This document shows, piece after piece, positions 31,140 through 42,490 of a stretch of 64,000 nucleotides of DNA. The position numbers and the translations under genes were made by a program. Each line of letters begins with the position of its first letter. Position 1 is the stretch's first letter. Below the pieces are notes generated by a model. It did no database searches and had not been told where the DNA came from. It saw only the letters and a program-made list of their open reading frames with translations. Source of the DNA: Prorocentrum cordatum (lineage: Eukaryota; Sar; Dinophyceae; Prorocentrales; Prorocentraceae); the NCBI GenBank assembly GCA_963575745.1, contig CAUYUJ010006558.1:433501-497500 (forward strand), in the 5' to 3' direction.

Positions 31140-32035
31140 GGTCCTCCCCCTCCTCATCCTCGTCCCCCTCCTCCTCCTCCTCCTCCTCCTCCTCCTCCTC
31201 CTCCTCCTCCTCCTCCTCGTCCTCCTCGTCCTCCTCCTCCTCCTCGTCCTCCTCCTCCTCCTCCTCCTCCTCCTCCTCCGTCTTCCTCCTCCTCCTCCTT
31301 CTGTTCCTCATCCTCCTCCTCCTCCTCCTGCCCTCCTCCTCCTCCTCCTCATCCTCCTCCTCCTCCTCCTCCGCCCCTCCGCAGCGCGCCGCCGCCCGCC
31401 GCCGCGCCGCCTTCCTCCTCCTCCTCCTCCTCCTCCTCCTTCCTCCTCCTCCTCATCCTCCTCCTCCACCTTCCTCCTCCCCTCCCCCTGCCCCTCCCCT
31501 TCCCCTCCCCCCGCTTCCCCTCCACTTCCTCCTCCTCCTCCTCCTCCTGCTCCTCCGCCCTCCTCCTCCTCCTCCTACTTACTCCTCCCACCCCTCCTCC
31601 TCCTCCTCCTCCTCCTCCTGCTCTCTGCTCCTCCTTCTCCTCCTCCTTCGCTTTCCTCCTCCTCCTCCTCCCGTTCCTCCCCTCCTCCCGTTCCTCCTCC
31701 TCCTCCCGTTTCCTCCTCCTCCTCCTCCTCCTCCTCCTCCTCCTCCTCCTCCTCCTCCTCCTCCTCCCTCCTCCTCATCCTCCTCCTCATCCTCCTCCTG
31801 TTCCTCTCGTCCTGCCCGCCCCCCTCTCCTCTCCTCCTCCTCCTCCTCCTCCTCCTCCTCCTCCTCCTCCTCCTCCCCCTCCTTCGTCCCTCCTCCTCCC
31901 TCCTCCTCCTCCTCCTCCTCCTCCTCCTCCTCCTCCTCCTCCTCTCCTCCCACTCCCCCTGCCCCTCCCCCTTCCCCTCCCGCTCCCCCTCCCGCTCCCC
32001 CTCCACTTCCTCCTCCTCCTCCTCCTCCTCCTCCG
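31140..32035. repeat. Long (TCC)n tract (about 0.9 kb)
   Basis: Almost uninterrupted (TCC)n with CCCCT and CGT variants. Leu/Ser/Pro-only frames up to 367 codons on + and Glu/Arg/Gly-only frames on - are translation artefacts of a triplet repeat. Confidence 0.95.
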
Positions 32036-33480
32036 AAATGCCACAGAAGGAAGGGAAGGGGGGTAGCTTCGGAAGTGCCACCCCCGCTTTTCCAAGGGAG
32101 CGGGGTAGCTTCAAGCGGGGGCCCCCCTTTGAGTGAGAAGCGGGCCACAAGCGCTCTTTCATATCAACGCTAACAACGGATGCGTCCAACTTCATCCAGT
32201 TCACCATCATCGTCTCATCCTCTGGCCAGGCTTCACTCAAACCGTCCCTGGCCTCCTGTCAGGCATCCTTGGGACCTCTCCCGTCGGCCGGAACCAACAG
32301 AAAGGTGGAGAGGGGGACTCTGGAACGAGGGCGCCTCGAGGGAGGGTTCCCTAAGGGGAATCCCCTCAGCGGTGGCTCGGCTCCCCTGGGCACGTTCTCG
32401 CAGATGTGTGTGTGTGTGTGTTGTCTGCGTGTGTATGGGTGTGTGTGTGTGTGTGTGTCGTTCATGTTGGTGGTGAGCCTACTCCTGCCACCGCTGTCGT
32501 CCCGCTAGTGCTTCTGCTTTCGAGGGAGAGAGTGTGAGAGAGAGACATTGAGAGAGAAAGGAAAAAAGAAGAGAGTCACAAGCGAGGAAAGACAGAGAGA
32601 GAGAGGGAGAGAGAAAGGTAGATAGAGAGAAAGAGATGGAGAGAGGGAGAGGGGGAGAGAGAGAGAGAGAGAGAGAGAAAGAGGAACAAACACAAACACG
32701 AGGGACCCGACAGCTGCCGGCGCCCAACCAAAATCAGACCTCCGACGCTGGGCTTCTGCGGCCGGCGGCCCGACCGCGAGCCCCCGGAGGCGGCCGACGC
32801 CGAGGCACAGACGACGCTCAGGGAACGGACGGCGCCGCGCCGTCGGAGGGCTGCAAGCCTGGGCAGCCCCCGGCCCCCCCCCCTGGCCAGGGCCTGCACT
32901 CCACGGTGCCGGGCAGGGGTGCACCACACCTGCTCTCTCGCCATCGCCCTCAGCCGGGGGTCTCGCCTCGCCACGCACGCCTGGACTCGCCCCGAGTTTC
33001 TGATCGGAACGCGCTCGAGGACTCGAAGACAGCGCGGCACGTCGCGTGAAAAAGAAGCCCACCAAGCGCGGCCTGACGCGGGCAGTACATGCGCCCATGT
33101 CCGCGCCATCGGCCCCCTTCGCTACGTCACGCAGGCAAAGAGAAAGCGCAAAACGCGAGCACCACTGCGTCTGGCAGCTCGCTGGACAGACGGTTTATGC
33201 GCTCGTCCACCTTGAGCTTCGACGGCAGAGGGGAGCTGTCGCCGTCGTCCTGAGAGCCCGGTGGGCGCGTCTCGGGGAGAAGGACAGGAGCACGGGGCGA
33301 GCAGCGGGAGGGAGAAGCTGGCGGCCGAGAGCACATGCTGCCCCCAGTGCATCGCCTGTGACAGGGAAGAGGAGGACGACGAGGAGGAGAAGCAGGAGGA
33401 GAAGGAACAGCAGGAGGAGGCAGGGGAGGGGGAGGAGGAGGACGAGACACACCATGAATAATTACGTAACGCCTCCTAAT
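32036..33480. other. No supported gene; (TG)n and GA-rich tracts
   Basis: 32404-32458 is (TG)n; 32520-32700 is GA-rich. The rest is GC-rich DNA with a GGA stretch at 33365-33445. No domain or conserved repeat recognised. Confidence 0.5.
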
Positions 33481-33534
33481 GATCACCCTCCCCCCTCTCT
33501 CTCTCTCTTCCATCCCTCCCTCACTCCCCTCACC

Positions 33535-34195
33535 CCCTCCTCTTCCTCCTCCTCCTCCTCCTCCTCCTCCTCCTCTGCCATCTCCTCCATCCCCTCCTCC
33601 TCGCCATGGCGAGAGAGCCGCCGAAGGCTCTCCTGCTCCTCGCCCCCTCCTGCCCCCTGCTTCCTCTGTCCTCCTGCTCCTGCTCCTCCTCCTCCTCCTC
33701 CTCCTCCTCCTCCTTCTTAGTGTGAGTATCCTTCTGCTTACAAGTATCAGTAGTGGTGTTCTTCTTCGTGCGCTTCTAGGTATGCATATCATTATTCCCA
33801 GTATCAGACGTATGATTATTCTTATCGTGTTTCGTGATAGTACTGTGAACCTTGGTAATGGAAATATGATAAGTCGTATTATTATTCCTCCTCATCCTGC
33901 TCCTCCTCCTCCTCCTCCTTTCCTCCTCCTCTTCCTCCTCCGTTCCTCCTCCTCCTCCTCCTCCTCATCCTCCTCCCTGCTCATCCTCCTCCTCCTCCCA
34001 GACCTCGTCCTCTTCCGCCGCCTCCTCCTCCTCCTCCTCCTCCTCAAGCTCCTTCTTTCTCCTCCTCCTCCTCCTCTTCCCTTTCCTCCTCCTCCTCCTC
34101 CTCCTCCTCCTCCCCACCCTCATCCTCATCCTCATCCTCATCAGCATCCTCATCCTTTTTCCTCCTCTTCCTCCTCCTCCTCCATTCCTCTTCCA
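33535..34195. repeat. (TCC)n tracts
   Basis: (TCC)n at 33540-33720 and 33890-34195, separated by AT-richer unique DNA at 33721-33889. The second tract leads into copy 2 of the duplicated module. Confidence 0.9.
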
Positions 34196-34204
34196 TCCCT
34201 CTTC

Positions 34205-35085
34205 CTTACGCAAAACTCCTCCGTGTCGCACCCCGAGGCCTGACGGCAGGGCGGGCCAGGCGGTTCGCCTGCGACTTCTCCGCAATGTGTGCTCCTGAAG
34301 CTTGCAATTTGCAACGGCTTTACGGCTGGAGGGTGGGCCGCTGTCAAACTGTGGTTCTCGCCTCGGCGCCGCGCACATCCCTCAGCAGATTCTGCAAGGA
34401 GGAAGGAATAACTGTTTCAGGACAGGTCGTTTTCAAAATGTGGTTCTCGCCTTGGCGTCGCACACATCCGCCTTGATCAACTGCAACAGCTTCACGGAGG
34501 GAGGGCGGGTATCTTGCACCATGTGGCTCGCGCCTTAGCGCTGCGCGCATAGGTCATACAAAATGGAAGCAAGTTCACGGATCGAGGACGGGTGGTTTGT
34601 GCAAATGTAGCTCTCGCCTAAGCGCCGTGCACACTCGTCTTAAAGATCCAGAGCTTCACGGATGAAGGGCGGCTCCTTTTTCAAAATGTGGTTTTCGCCC
34701 CAGCGCCGCGCACATAACTAAGCTCCAAACTTTACATCAACATCAAATATAAGCATGGTCAACGTCCCGCGAACTGTGCTTCGTCACGGTGTCGGATTGT
34801 CAAGGCGCAAGAGCTATGTTGATTCGTAGTTAGTCCCAGGGACGGCGTCCCTGTACGATTCAGGACCGTCACGACGCAACAAGATTGGTGATTCGAGGTG
34901 AAGTCCCAAGAACGGTGTTCTGGCACAGTTCAGGAGTTTCATAAGGTTGTTTCCACCAATGCACTTCCTTCAGTGAGAACAAATCCTTGTGGGGCCGATG
35001 AAAAAGTGAGCTTGAAGGGAAGGTCGATTACAGCATCGGTGATGAATCTTGGATTTGCACTCGTCCTCCTCGTCCTCCTCCTCCT
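34205..35085 (+). repeat. Duplicated module, copy 2
   Basis: Begins CCGTGTCGCACCCCGAGGCC and CTGAAGCTTGCAATTTGC, then four 85-bp tandem units (34300-34720), then CAAGAGCTATGTTGATTCG, GTTCTGGCACAGTTCAGGA and a segment ending at (TCC)n near 35060-35110. Collinear with 29700-31140 at roughly 70-75 percent identity by eye. Confidence 0.8.
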
Positions 35086-35109
35086 CCTCCTCATTCTCCT
35101 CCTCCCCGT

Positions 35110-36720
35110 CCTCACCGAACGCATGAAAACCGCCCCCCGCCGCCCTGAGCGACAGCCTGGCGAATCTACCGCCACACCTGGCGAGGCTTCGCGTGGGGGA
35201 TCGATTAGAGAATCGATTTACAGTCAACCCGTATCATGAGAATGCGCGACGAGGATGAAAAGGGCCTTGGAAGTCCATTCTGAAGCTTTTCAAGCAGGGC
35301 ACGGCCAATGAAAGTGGCCGAGGATAGACCGAAGAGGCAAAGATGCTAGGGTACACTTGGGAAGGTTGCCTAGCCTTACTGTGCGGGCTGACTGTACGTA
35401 CCCCAAAACTGATGCCCCGCCGAGTCTGCCAAACATGCGCAGAACGCTCCACAAATCTTCTGACTCCTCGACGCGGTTTCTCCACAGGCTGGGCGAGAAA
35501 ATCAACTCTTGGGTGAATCGACTCTGCTGTTTTTTGTCCGAGCCTGCATCGATTACGTGCAGGAGCCAGCCAAGCGACCGGCAAGTGCAACTATTGGCTC
35601 CCGGCTCGCCAGCCGAACGACCGGCAAATGCAGCTCTTGGCGCCCCTGGCTCTGTCATCGATCCCCCACTCGAAGGCTGAGGAGGAGGAGGGGGAGGGAG
35701 GAGGAGGAGGGGGAGGTGGAGGGAAGAGGAGGAGGAGGAGGAGGAGGAGGAGGAGGAGGGAGGGCTCGAGGCCCGCGCCCTCTGCCTCTGGAGTGCTGCG
35801 GCCCCGCGACTCGACTGGCCCTCAGCAGCACGGCTACACGGCCACTCCGCCTCGCGCTCCTGGCTCGAGGCGCGGACCAGCTGCCCCCCCGAATAGGCGA
35901 CCGCATCGCTCCCAGAAGAGATCCACAGCCGAAGATCGGTACAAGATAAGCTTGCTCGCTCTCGGGTCCCAGGGTGGCTGGAAAGTTTATACCCTTGCGG
36001 TGGCACGTCGGGGTATCAACTTTCCAGCCGCCCAGGGGCAGCGCCCCCCGGCGACGGAAAAGTGTGTCTCATACCGTTCTTCGCTTGCTGAATAAAGGAA
36101 TAAAGGAGGCACTCCTGGGGTACGGAGCGCCAGGGACGGAGCGGCGGGTTACCGCTTCCAGTCCGGCCAGTTCCCCTTCGAATGCCGATCTCGCTCCACC
36201 ACCACACTGCGACACCAACGGTGCCCCTCCCACGCGCGCGGGGGCGCCAAGGGAGGAGCGACCGCAGGGAGAGGAGAGGAAGAGGAGAGGGGAGGGGTCA
36301 GACGGAAGCAGGAAGCAGACAAGGCCCGAGAGAAACACATCGAGATCTTTGGAAGCCAGCGGGCCTAGGGGATTACATCGGAAGCTGCAGCCGCTCCAAA
36401 GCATTCCGAAGCGCTCCGAGGGCGCTCCGGAACGCGAGCTATACTGAGCGACCTGGAAGGACTTCACTCTGTCCTGGGCGGGAGGGGGAGGAGTAGGAAG
36501 AGGAGAAGGACAACGGGCACAGGTCGACGACGACCACCACCGCGACCCCAGACATCCAGCGCTTCAATGTGTCGATGCGTGGCCCCTAGACGCCACGGCC
36601 CATTGCCCAAGGCTGGTGTTTCATGCGGATCTTTTTCCGACGGTCCCGATGACCGAAACCGGCCTCCCGATGCAAAAGATGACAACAGGCGGGCCCCTTC
36701 CATGGGAAAGAGAAGCAGGG
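35110..36720. other. No supported gene; hairpin at 35967-36038
   Basis: Mixed DNA with (GGA)n at 35685-35760. At 35967-36038 an inverted repeat (GGGTGGCTGGAAAGTTTATA against its near-complement, arms about 28 bp, 16-bp loop) could fold into a strong stem. ORFs up to 238 codons exist on both strands but show no recognisable domain. Confidence 0.5.
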
Positions 36721-36724
36721 GTGA

Positions 36725-36734
36725 TCACGGCCAG

Positions 36735-36765
<31 letters not shown>

Positions 36766-37560
36766 TCGACGAAGACGAAGCCGACGCCGACGCCAACGCC
36801 GACGGCGCCGCAGCCGACGCGGCCGCCGACGCCGCCGCAGCCGACGCCGACGACGACGAAGACGACGTCGACGATGACGACGACGTCGACGACGACCACA
36901 AGGATGCCGACGCCGACGACGATCACGACCACAAAGATCAATACGACGACGGCGACACACAGACGACGACGCAGTGACGAGGTCGACGACGACGACGAGC
37001 TGTTGGATGGGGCGTCCTGCCCGGCCGCCGACGCCGCATCCATGTCCGCGATGAGCAGAGCGGTGGCCGTGAAGGTCCTCAGGGCCTGCAGGCCACCGCC
37101 GCCGCCGCCGTCATCGCCATCGCCGTCGCCGTCGCCGTCGTCGTAGTCGTCGTCCTGGTCGCCGTCGTCGTCGTCGTCCTCCTCCTGACCCTCTGACCAC
37201 TGATGGCAGACATGTCGTCCTGACGTAGCCCTCTTCATCCTCCTCCTCCTCCTCCTCCTCCTCCAACCCCTCCTCCTCCTCCTCCTCCTCCTCCTCCTTC
37301 TCCTCCACCTCCTCCTCCTCCTCCTTTCCCCATACTCCTCCATTCCTCCTCCTCAATTAATCCTCCTCCATCTCCCCCATGCCTCCTCGTCCTCCGCCTC
37401 CACCTCCTTTCCCATTCCTCCTCCTCCTCCTCCTCCTTTCCCATTCCTCCTCCTCCTCCTCCTCATCCTCCTCCTTATCCGCCTCCTCCGCCTTGTCCTA
37501 TTCCTCCTCCTCCTCCTCCTCCTCCTCCTTGTCCTCCCCCTTCTCCTCCATTCCCCCTCC
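36725..37560. repeat. (GAC)n and (TCC)n microsatellites
   Basis: 36735-36975 is an imperfect (GAC)n tract, 37095-37195 is (GTC/GCC)n and 37235-37560 is (TCC)n. Asp- and Thr-rich frames are artefacts. LINE 1 begins right after the (TCC)n. Confidence 0.9.
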
Positions 37561-37701
37561 TCTCAAGCAACTTGGGCCCAAGCAATTGCCGGCGTCCGTT
37601 CCTCTTGGCTTCCGCGCAGCGCTTGAGGGACTAGGCTTGGAGGTGCGCCAACACCTCTCGGCCTCGACTAACACAGAGGGCTTCAGCAGTCCAGTTCAGC
37701 C

Positions 37702-38912
37702 ATGGCAGCGCACCACAGGGCTTCCAAGCAGCTGTGGACTCGGTGCCCGTCGTGCCAGAATTGTGAATGGAACAAGAAGCGGCAGTCCTACGGGTGCGTC
37801 TGCAGCGGATGTGGTGCGATGGTCTCCCTGTTCACTCCGAAGAAGAAGGTGCACTTCTGGGATCGCGAATCCGACGACGAAGGTTTCTACGATGCTTTCA
37901 GTGGCGAGGACTCCTCCACGGAACTAGAGCCACTGCCCGTGGGCATCCCCAAGGATGGAGCGCGCTCTCGCAGTGCTTCACCTGGGGGGGCCAAGAACGG
38001 CAAGGGCGTGAAGGGAGGAGCGCATCAGGCACGGGCTCTTCTGCAGAATGCGGTCGAGGCGGCGGCGGCGGATCCCACGCGCAAGGCGGCGCTGGAGACG
38101 CAGGTGGTGCAGAGGAGCAGATGATGGTGACGCGTGAGACTCAGGGGAGGCGCTCAGGAGGGCCGAGGGGGCGGTCCGCAGCTGCGAGCACCTCCACGAG
38201 CAGGCGGCAGGCGGCGTCCTCAAGCTCCGCGGCAACTTGGCAGCGGCGGAGCAGAAGGAGCAGGCGGCGGCGCGTGCGCTAGCGGAGGCCTTGGCTTCGA
38301 AGAAGGCCGCAACCTTGGCCTTAGCGAAGACCGAGGGGCTGGCGCCCGCGGCAGATGTGGCTATGAAGAAGGATCAGTTGTTCACGATCGAGTGGGGCGA
38401 ACAATTTTTTGGCGAGTTGGATACATTGGAGTGCACGGACACGGAAAGGGAGGCGCTACGTAATATCAAGGCGCAGCTTGAGAAGGTGCGCACCGCGTTC
38501 TCGGGCCGTGACACGGAGATCAAGAATTGGCTCAAGGAGGCCGCAGAGCACCAGCAGGCGATCTCGGACAGGCTCGCCAAGAAGCGCAAGGGCGCTGACG
38601 CCCCCCCCCCCCAAGGCCCCCGAGGCCGCGGCAGCGGGCACCACAGGCCCTGCTGACGCCGCGGCCGCCTCAGGCGGCGGCGCTGCCGCCAGCCAGGGCG
38701 CGGGGGCCGCAGGGGCCGTTGGCGCTGGGGCTGCGGCTGGTGGTGCAGAGGCACAGGCAGCACGAGAGGCGAAGGAGGTCGAGATCACGGCCGAGGCGCA
38801 GCGCCTCCCGGCCGCCAAGTTCCAGGCGAAGGTGGCAGCGGCCAAGGCGTCGGGCAAGGGCGGCGTCGGTGCTGGCTCCCCAGTGGGGGCAGGGACGGCT
38901 ATGTCAGCGTGA
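37702..38912 (+). pseudogene. LINE 1 ORF1: zinc-ribbon and coiled-coil RNA-binding-type protein
   Basis: Starts MAAHHRASKQLWTRCPSCQ. Residues 15-38 contain CPSC...C.CSGCG, a four-cysteine ribbon. The frame from 37702 ends at 38124. Coding resumes in another frame through a helical Ala/Glu/Arg-rich region (LAAAEQKEQAAARALAEA), then GEQFFGELDTLECTDTE. It shifts again at a run of C near 38602-38611, and the Ala-rich tail ends in TGA at 38910-38912. A nucleic-acid-binding chaperone role is typical for LINE ORF1 proteins; here it is inferred from position and the cysteine ribbon. Confidence 0.65.
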
Positions 38913-41900
38913 CCAGCGGCGGGGCCAGCCTCAGCCCAGTCCAATGAGGTGGGGGGGTCGGACACCACATCATTGTTCTTCAGCAGTGTGACGTCCTTGT
39001 CCGACAAAGTCTGGAAGCATGTCGAGATCAACAGGGACAGGCATCAATACTGGGCTTTCGTAGAAACACATATTCATGCAGCTGATGAGCTGCGCGATTG
39101 GGATGCGAAGGCGCGGGGGCTCCGCCTTCGGATGCATGCGAACCCTGCTCGTGAGTCAGGGAAGGAGGTTACGTCGCCCAGAGCTGCCAGATCCAACGAG
39201 GGTGGCGAGATCTTCATGAGTCATGGCCATTTGCAGACGCAACACTTACCAGCAGCTCGAGCAGCAGCAGGGCACCTTCGTGAATCTAACCAGCAGGGAT
39301 TGGGCGGATTCTTACCGATGGTGGTGCATCTGTCGGGCTACTCCCTGGTGATCATCGTTCTGTATGCTCTACCGAGTATCAAGATGTGCGGGCGCAACCG
39401 CATTCGTTTTCCAAGATTGGGAGGCCTTCTGCAGACGCGATCTTTGCCATGGATCGTGGTGGGGGACTTCAACATGGAGCCAGAAGTGTTAGTGAAATCA
39501 TCTTTTGTTCAACGTTTGGGCGCGGTGGTCAGAACCGCCGGCTCGCATGGAACGCGCTCGCAAAAAGATGGCCGAGACACTCTGCTGGATTACTGTGTCT
39601 GTAGCCCCATTACCACGTGTTTCTTGAGAAGCGTCCAGGCTGTGAGAGATGCCCCTTGGAGACCCCGTCAGGCCTTGGTCTTGAGGTTCCTGAGCTCGGG
39701 TTTGTCTCTCCTCACTCGCTTCCTCGTGGCCCCTCCCAGGCTCCCTCAGACTCCTAGACCCAGGCAGGAGCCCACCCCTGGGTCTCAGCCGAGCCGTGCA
39801 AAGGAAGAAGTTTTCGAGGCTAGAGTTGCTCAGTTTCAGTCTATGTTTGGTGATTGTTTTCGGTCTGCGGGCTCTGGCCTCGGGGCGGAGCCTATCGGGA
39901 ATGGCGCCGCTGAGGTCGATGAATATTTTGATTGTTGGCCCGATGAGGAGGAGGGCCCGTGGGCTGAGGAATTAAATTTCTGTCGGGATGCCAACATAAG
40001 ATCGGCGCCCCCGACCCCATCTCAGGTAGACGTCGCGCTCGTTTTGTCTGGGCCCGACCGTGTCGAGAGCAGCTGCTCCCGGCAGGTGCCCTGGGGTAGG
40101 GATGAGCCTAGTCAAAATGTTCCCCCTCTCCCCAATTCGAGCCAGCCCCCCGTCACGTCGGAGTTTAAAGCAGACTTGAGGCCGAAGAATGATGCCCCTG
40201 AATGCGACCTCAGCCCTGACCCGCCCTTTTATATCCCTGGTGACTTGTGGGGGCGGTGTCGTACAGAGGTTGGGTTCACGCCAGGCGAGCAATATATTCA
40301 GTCAGCTTCCCCTTCTCTGCTGTCCTCCGTCGCATTTGGGCTCAAAAACACTCCTGTTACTTCTGGTATGTTCGGCGCGTGGGTGGCATCAGTGGAAGCC
40401 ACCATCCTGCAGCATCATGGCAGGGAGGCTCAGCGGCAGTCTCGTGCGCAGGGTCCGCAGTTTCGCGTTCATCCAGTGCAAGCAGCGCGCAGCCAGAGAG
40501 ATGTGGAGATAAATGACCAGAGAGCACATTGGTGGGTGAGGGCTCACACGACCTTGAGCGGAGTCGCCCGCCATCGCCGCAAGGTGAATGGCCCCAAGCA
40601 GCTGCAGCAGTACCTGTACGACGCCAAGAAGCTAGTGGGCGACCGTCCAGAGGGCATCCACAGTATATTGAGAGTGAATAAAGATGCACCGTGGGAAGAG
40701 TGGATTAAGTTGTTGAATGATTGTGAATCTCGAAATGTGGCGGTCCTTGAGTCATTTGTGGACAGTGCTCGACGTATCAGCCAGCGGGCCCAGAGATATG
40801 CGGTGCAGGCGTCAGCGCTTCGTTTTCGGGAATGGGTCACCATGCCCGAAGCAAATGGGGTGCTACACAAATCGCTAAAAAAAGGTCCGCTACCGCCAGT
40901 TGACATTCAGCGTGGAGATCAGAGCTTGTTTCATCCCAAAGACCTCATCGACGCCAAGGGTCAGGTTTTTCAGCAGATGTGGGCGCCTACGCCAGTGGAT
41001 CGCAGTTCAGTCAGTGAGACGATCAGGATGATTCGTGAGGCTGCTCAGTTTTCGGCACTGCCGCCTTTGGAGCCCCAGATGCTCCGTCCGGCTGCTGGTC
41101 GCTTGAAGGCCAAAGCGGGGATTGGCATAGACAGGCTGACGCCGCTAAATTACCAGCGCCTCCCTGAGGCGGCCTTGGGCGAGCTCGCGCTCATCTTGCA
41201 GGCGGTCGAGGACACGCTGAGCTGGCCCGTTCAAACTACGTTGGTGGTTGGTAAACTTACCCCCAAGAAAATCTTGGGAGATAGGGCGATCGGCCTGGTG
41301 TCGATGTTAGGTCGACTGCGGTCGATGGCCAGAGAACCCGTAGTCAGATCTTGGAGCAAGGAGAGCGCCCAACACTGGGATGCGGCCATTGCTGGTAATT
41401 CGTGTTTGATGGAAGCGTACTTGAGAGCGATCGACGAAGAGCTGGCACATGAAATGATGATGCAGTATGGCCATGGGATGCTAGATATCAAGCCATTCTA
41501 CGACAGCATCCCATGGACGCTCCTGGCTACCGCAGCTCTTCGAATGAGTTCGACCCTGTTATGTTATGTTTGGAGCTGCTCCAATGCATCGCACCACGGG
41601 CGCTGGAACAAGAGAACGCTATCACGGAGCCCTTCGACCCGTCGTAGTCGGTTGTGCAAGGGTTGAGGTGCGGAACCAGATTAGCAAAAATAATGACGCA
41701 TTAGATCATGGTGGTTGTAACTACATCACACCCTCGCATGGGTCAGCGTCTCTGGATTGACGATGTGTCACAAACAGTGAAAGGATCACGGAGGGCAGCG
41801 AGGGAAGAGTTGGCACGATGTATAATCACCACATGTAAAGAGATGAAGAAATGGTCGTTGGCAATTGCAGATAAGTCGGTAGTCATGTGTACGAGTTATA

Positions 41901-42373
41901 AAGATGCCCAGTACGTTGCACGGAAAGCTAGACAGGCAGGATTTGTAGTCAAACCAGTACTTCAAGCAGCTTATCTAGGAATCGACTTCGGGCGTGGACG
42001 TCGAGCTCGAGCGGCACGTGTCCAAAGAGAGAAGACGCACCAATGGATGAGCTGCAAAATTCGCCGCTTCGCCAGGACCACTCGACAGTATGGTACAATC
42101 GGAAAGTTACAGCGTCAAGGTGGATTGCCCGCTGGAGTGTACGGACATCAAGTACACGGTGTGCTCGGCTCGCAGCTTACTCGATGCCGCAGGAGGCTCG
42201 CACAGTCGTGCGCGTCGTCGGCTAAGGGGAGATGCTTGACGACGGTGTTGGATCTTCGAGCTCCTGACGCGGACCCAGCGGAATTATATGGGATGCACAA
42301 AGACGTACTAGTACTATATGTCATCCTTGGACGCGCGCGTCCGACCCGAACATATAGTATACCCATCTTGTAG
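38913..42373 (+). pseudogene. LINE 1 endonuclease-reverse transcriptase
   Basis: The frame is continuous with the end of ORF1 across a single TGA, then open to 41666. The endonuclease part shows FVETHIHAAD, WIVVGDFNMEP (39450-39480) and DTLLDYCVCS with WRPRQALVL, the order of an APE-type nuclease. The reverse transcriptase part shows KAGIGIDRLTPL, GKLTPKK...GDRAIGLVSMLGR, and motif A GMLDIKPFYDS (about 41480). After a frameshift (41540-41700), it has GTRLAKI (motif B) and LWIDDVSQ (motif C, both Asp present, 41760-41765), then AAYLGIDFG. Coding ends at the inserted element near 42306. It would copy its own RNA at a nicked chromosomal site. Confidence 0.8.
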
Positions 42374-42490
42374 TATATCGTTTCCCGAGCGGTGTGGCCA
42401 GAATGCGCCCGCCACAACGCATATACTATAAGATTCCTCGGTGCGCGCGTCGCCCCTGGGAGGGCGACGCACATATAGTATAAGTATGTT
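42306..42490. mobile_element. Small inverted-repeat insertion in LINE 1
   Basis: Starts AGTACTATATGT and ends ACATATAGTATAAGT, with further ATATAGTATA / TAGTATAT / ATATACTATA words inside and GC-rich GCGCGCGTC blocks. LINE 1 coding stops at its left side and resumes on its right side in a frame shifted as expected for a roughly 178-bp insert, so this is a secondary insertion. Confidence 0.6.

Larger units (their letters stand above)
29700..31140 (+). repeat. Duplicated module, copy 1
   Basis: Starts after a (TCC)n stretch with TGTCGCACCCCGAGGCC, passes through CTGAAGCTT, a (GCTAAR)n satellite, an 85-90 bp tandem array, then AAGAGCTATGTTGATTCG and a segment ending before (TCC)n at 31140. Copy 2 at 34205-35085 has the same order without the satellite. 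No protein is encoded. Confidence 0.8.

Noticed and set aside
30963-32173. Leu/Ser/Pro frames of 340-370 codons and Glu/Arg frames on the other strand
   Set aside because: Translations of a (TCC)n microsatellite.
36567-36977. Asp/Ala-rich acidic protein
   Set aside because: Encoded entirely by an imperfect (GAC)n microsatellite.
37588-37610. Possible spliced-leader relic before LINE 1 ORF1 (TCCGTTCCTCTTGGCT)
   Set aside because: Only the first five bases and TTGGCT match, with a deletion in the middle and no CTCAAG end; not distinguishable from chance.
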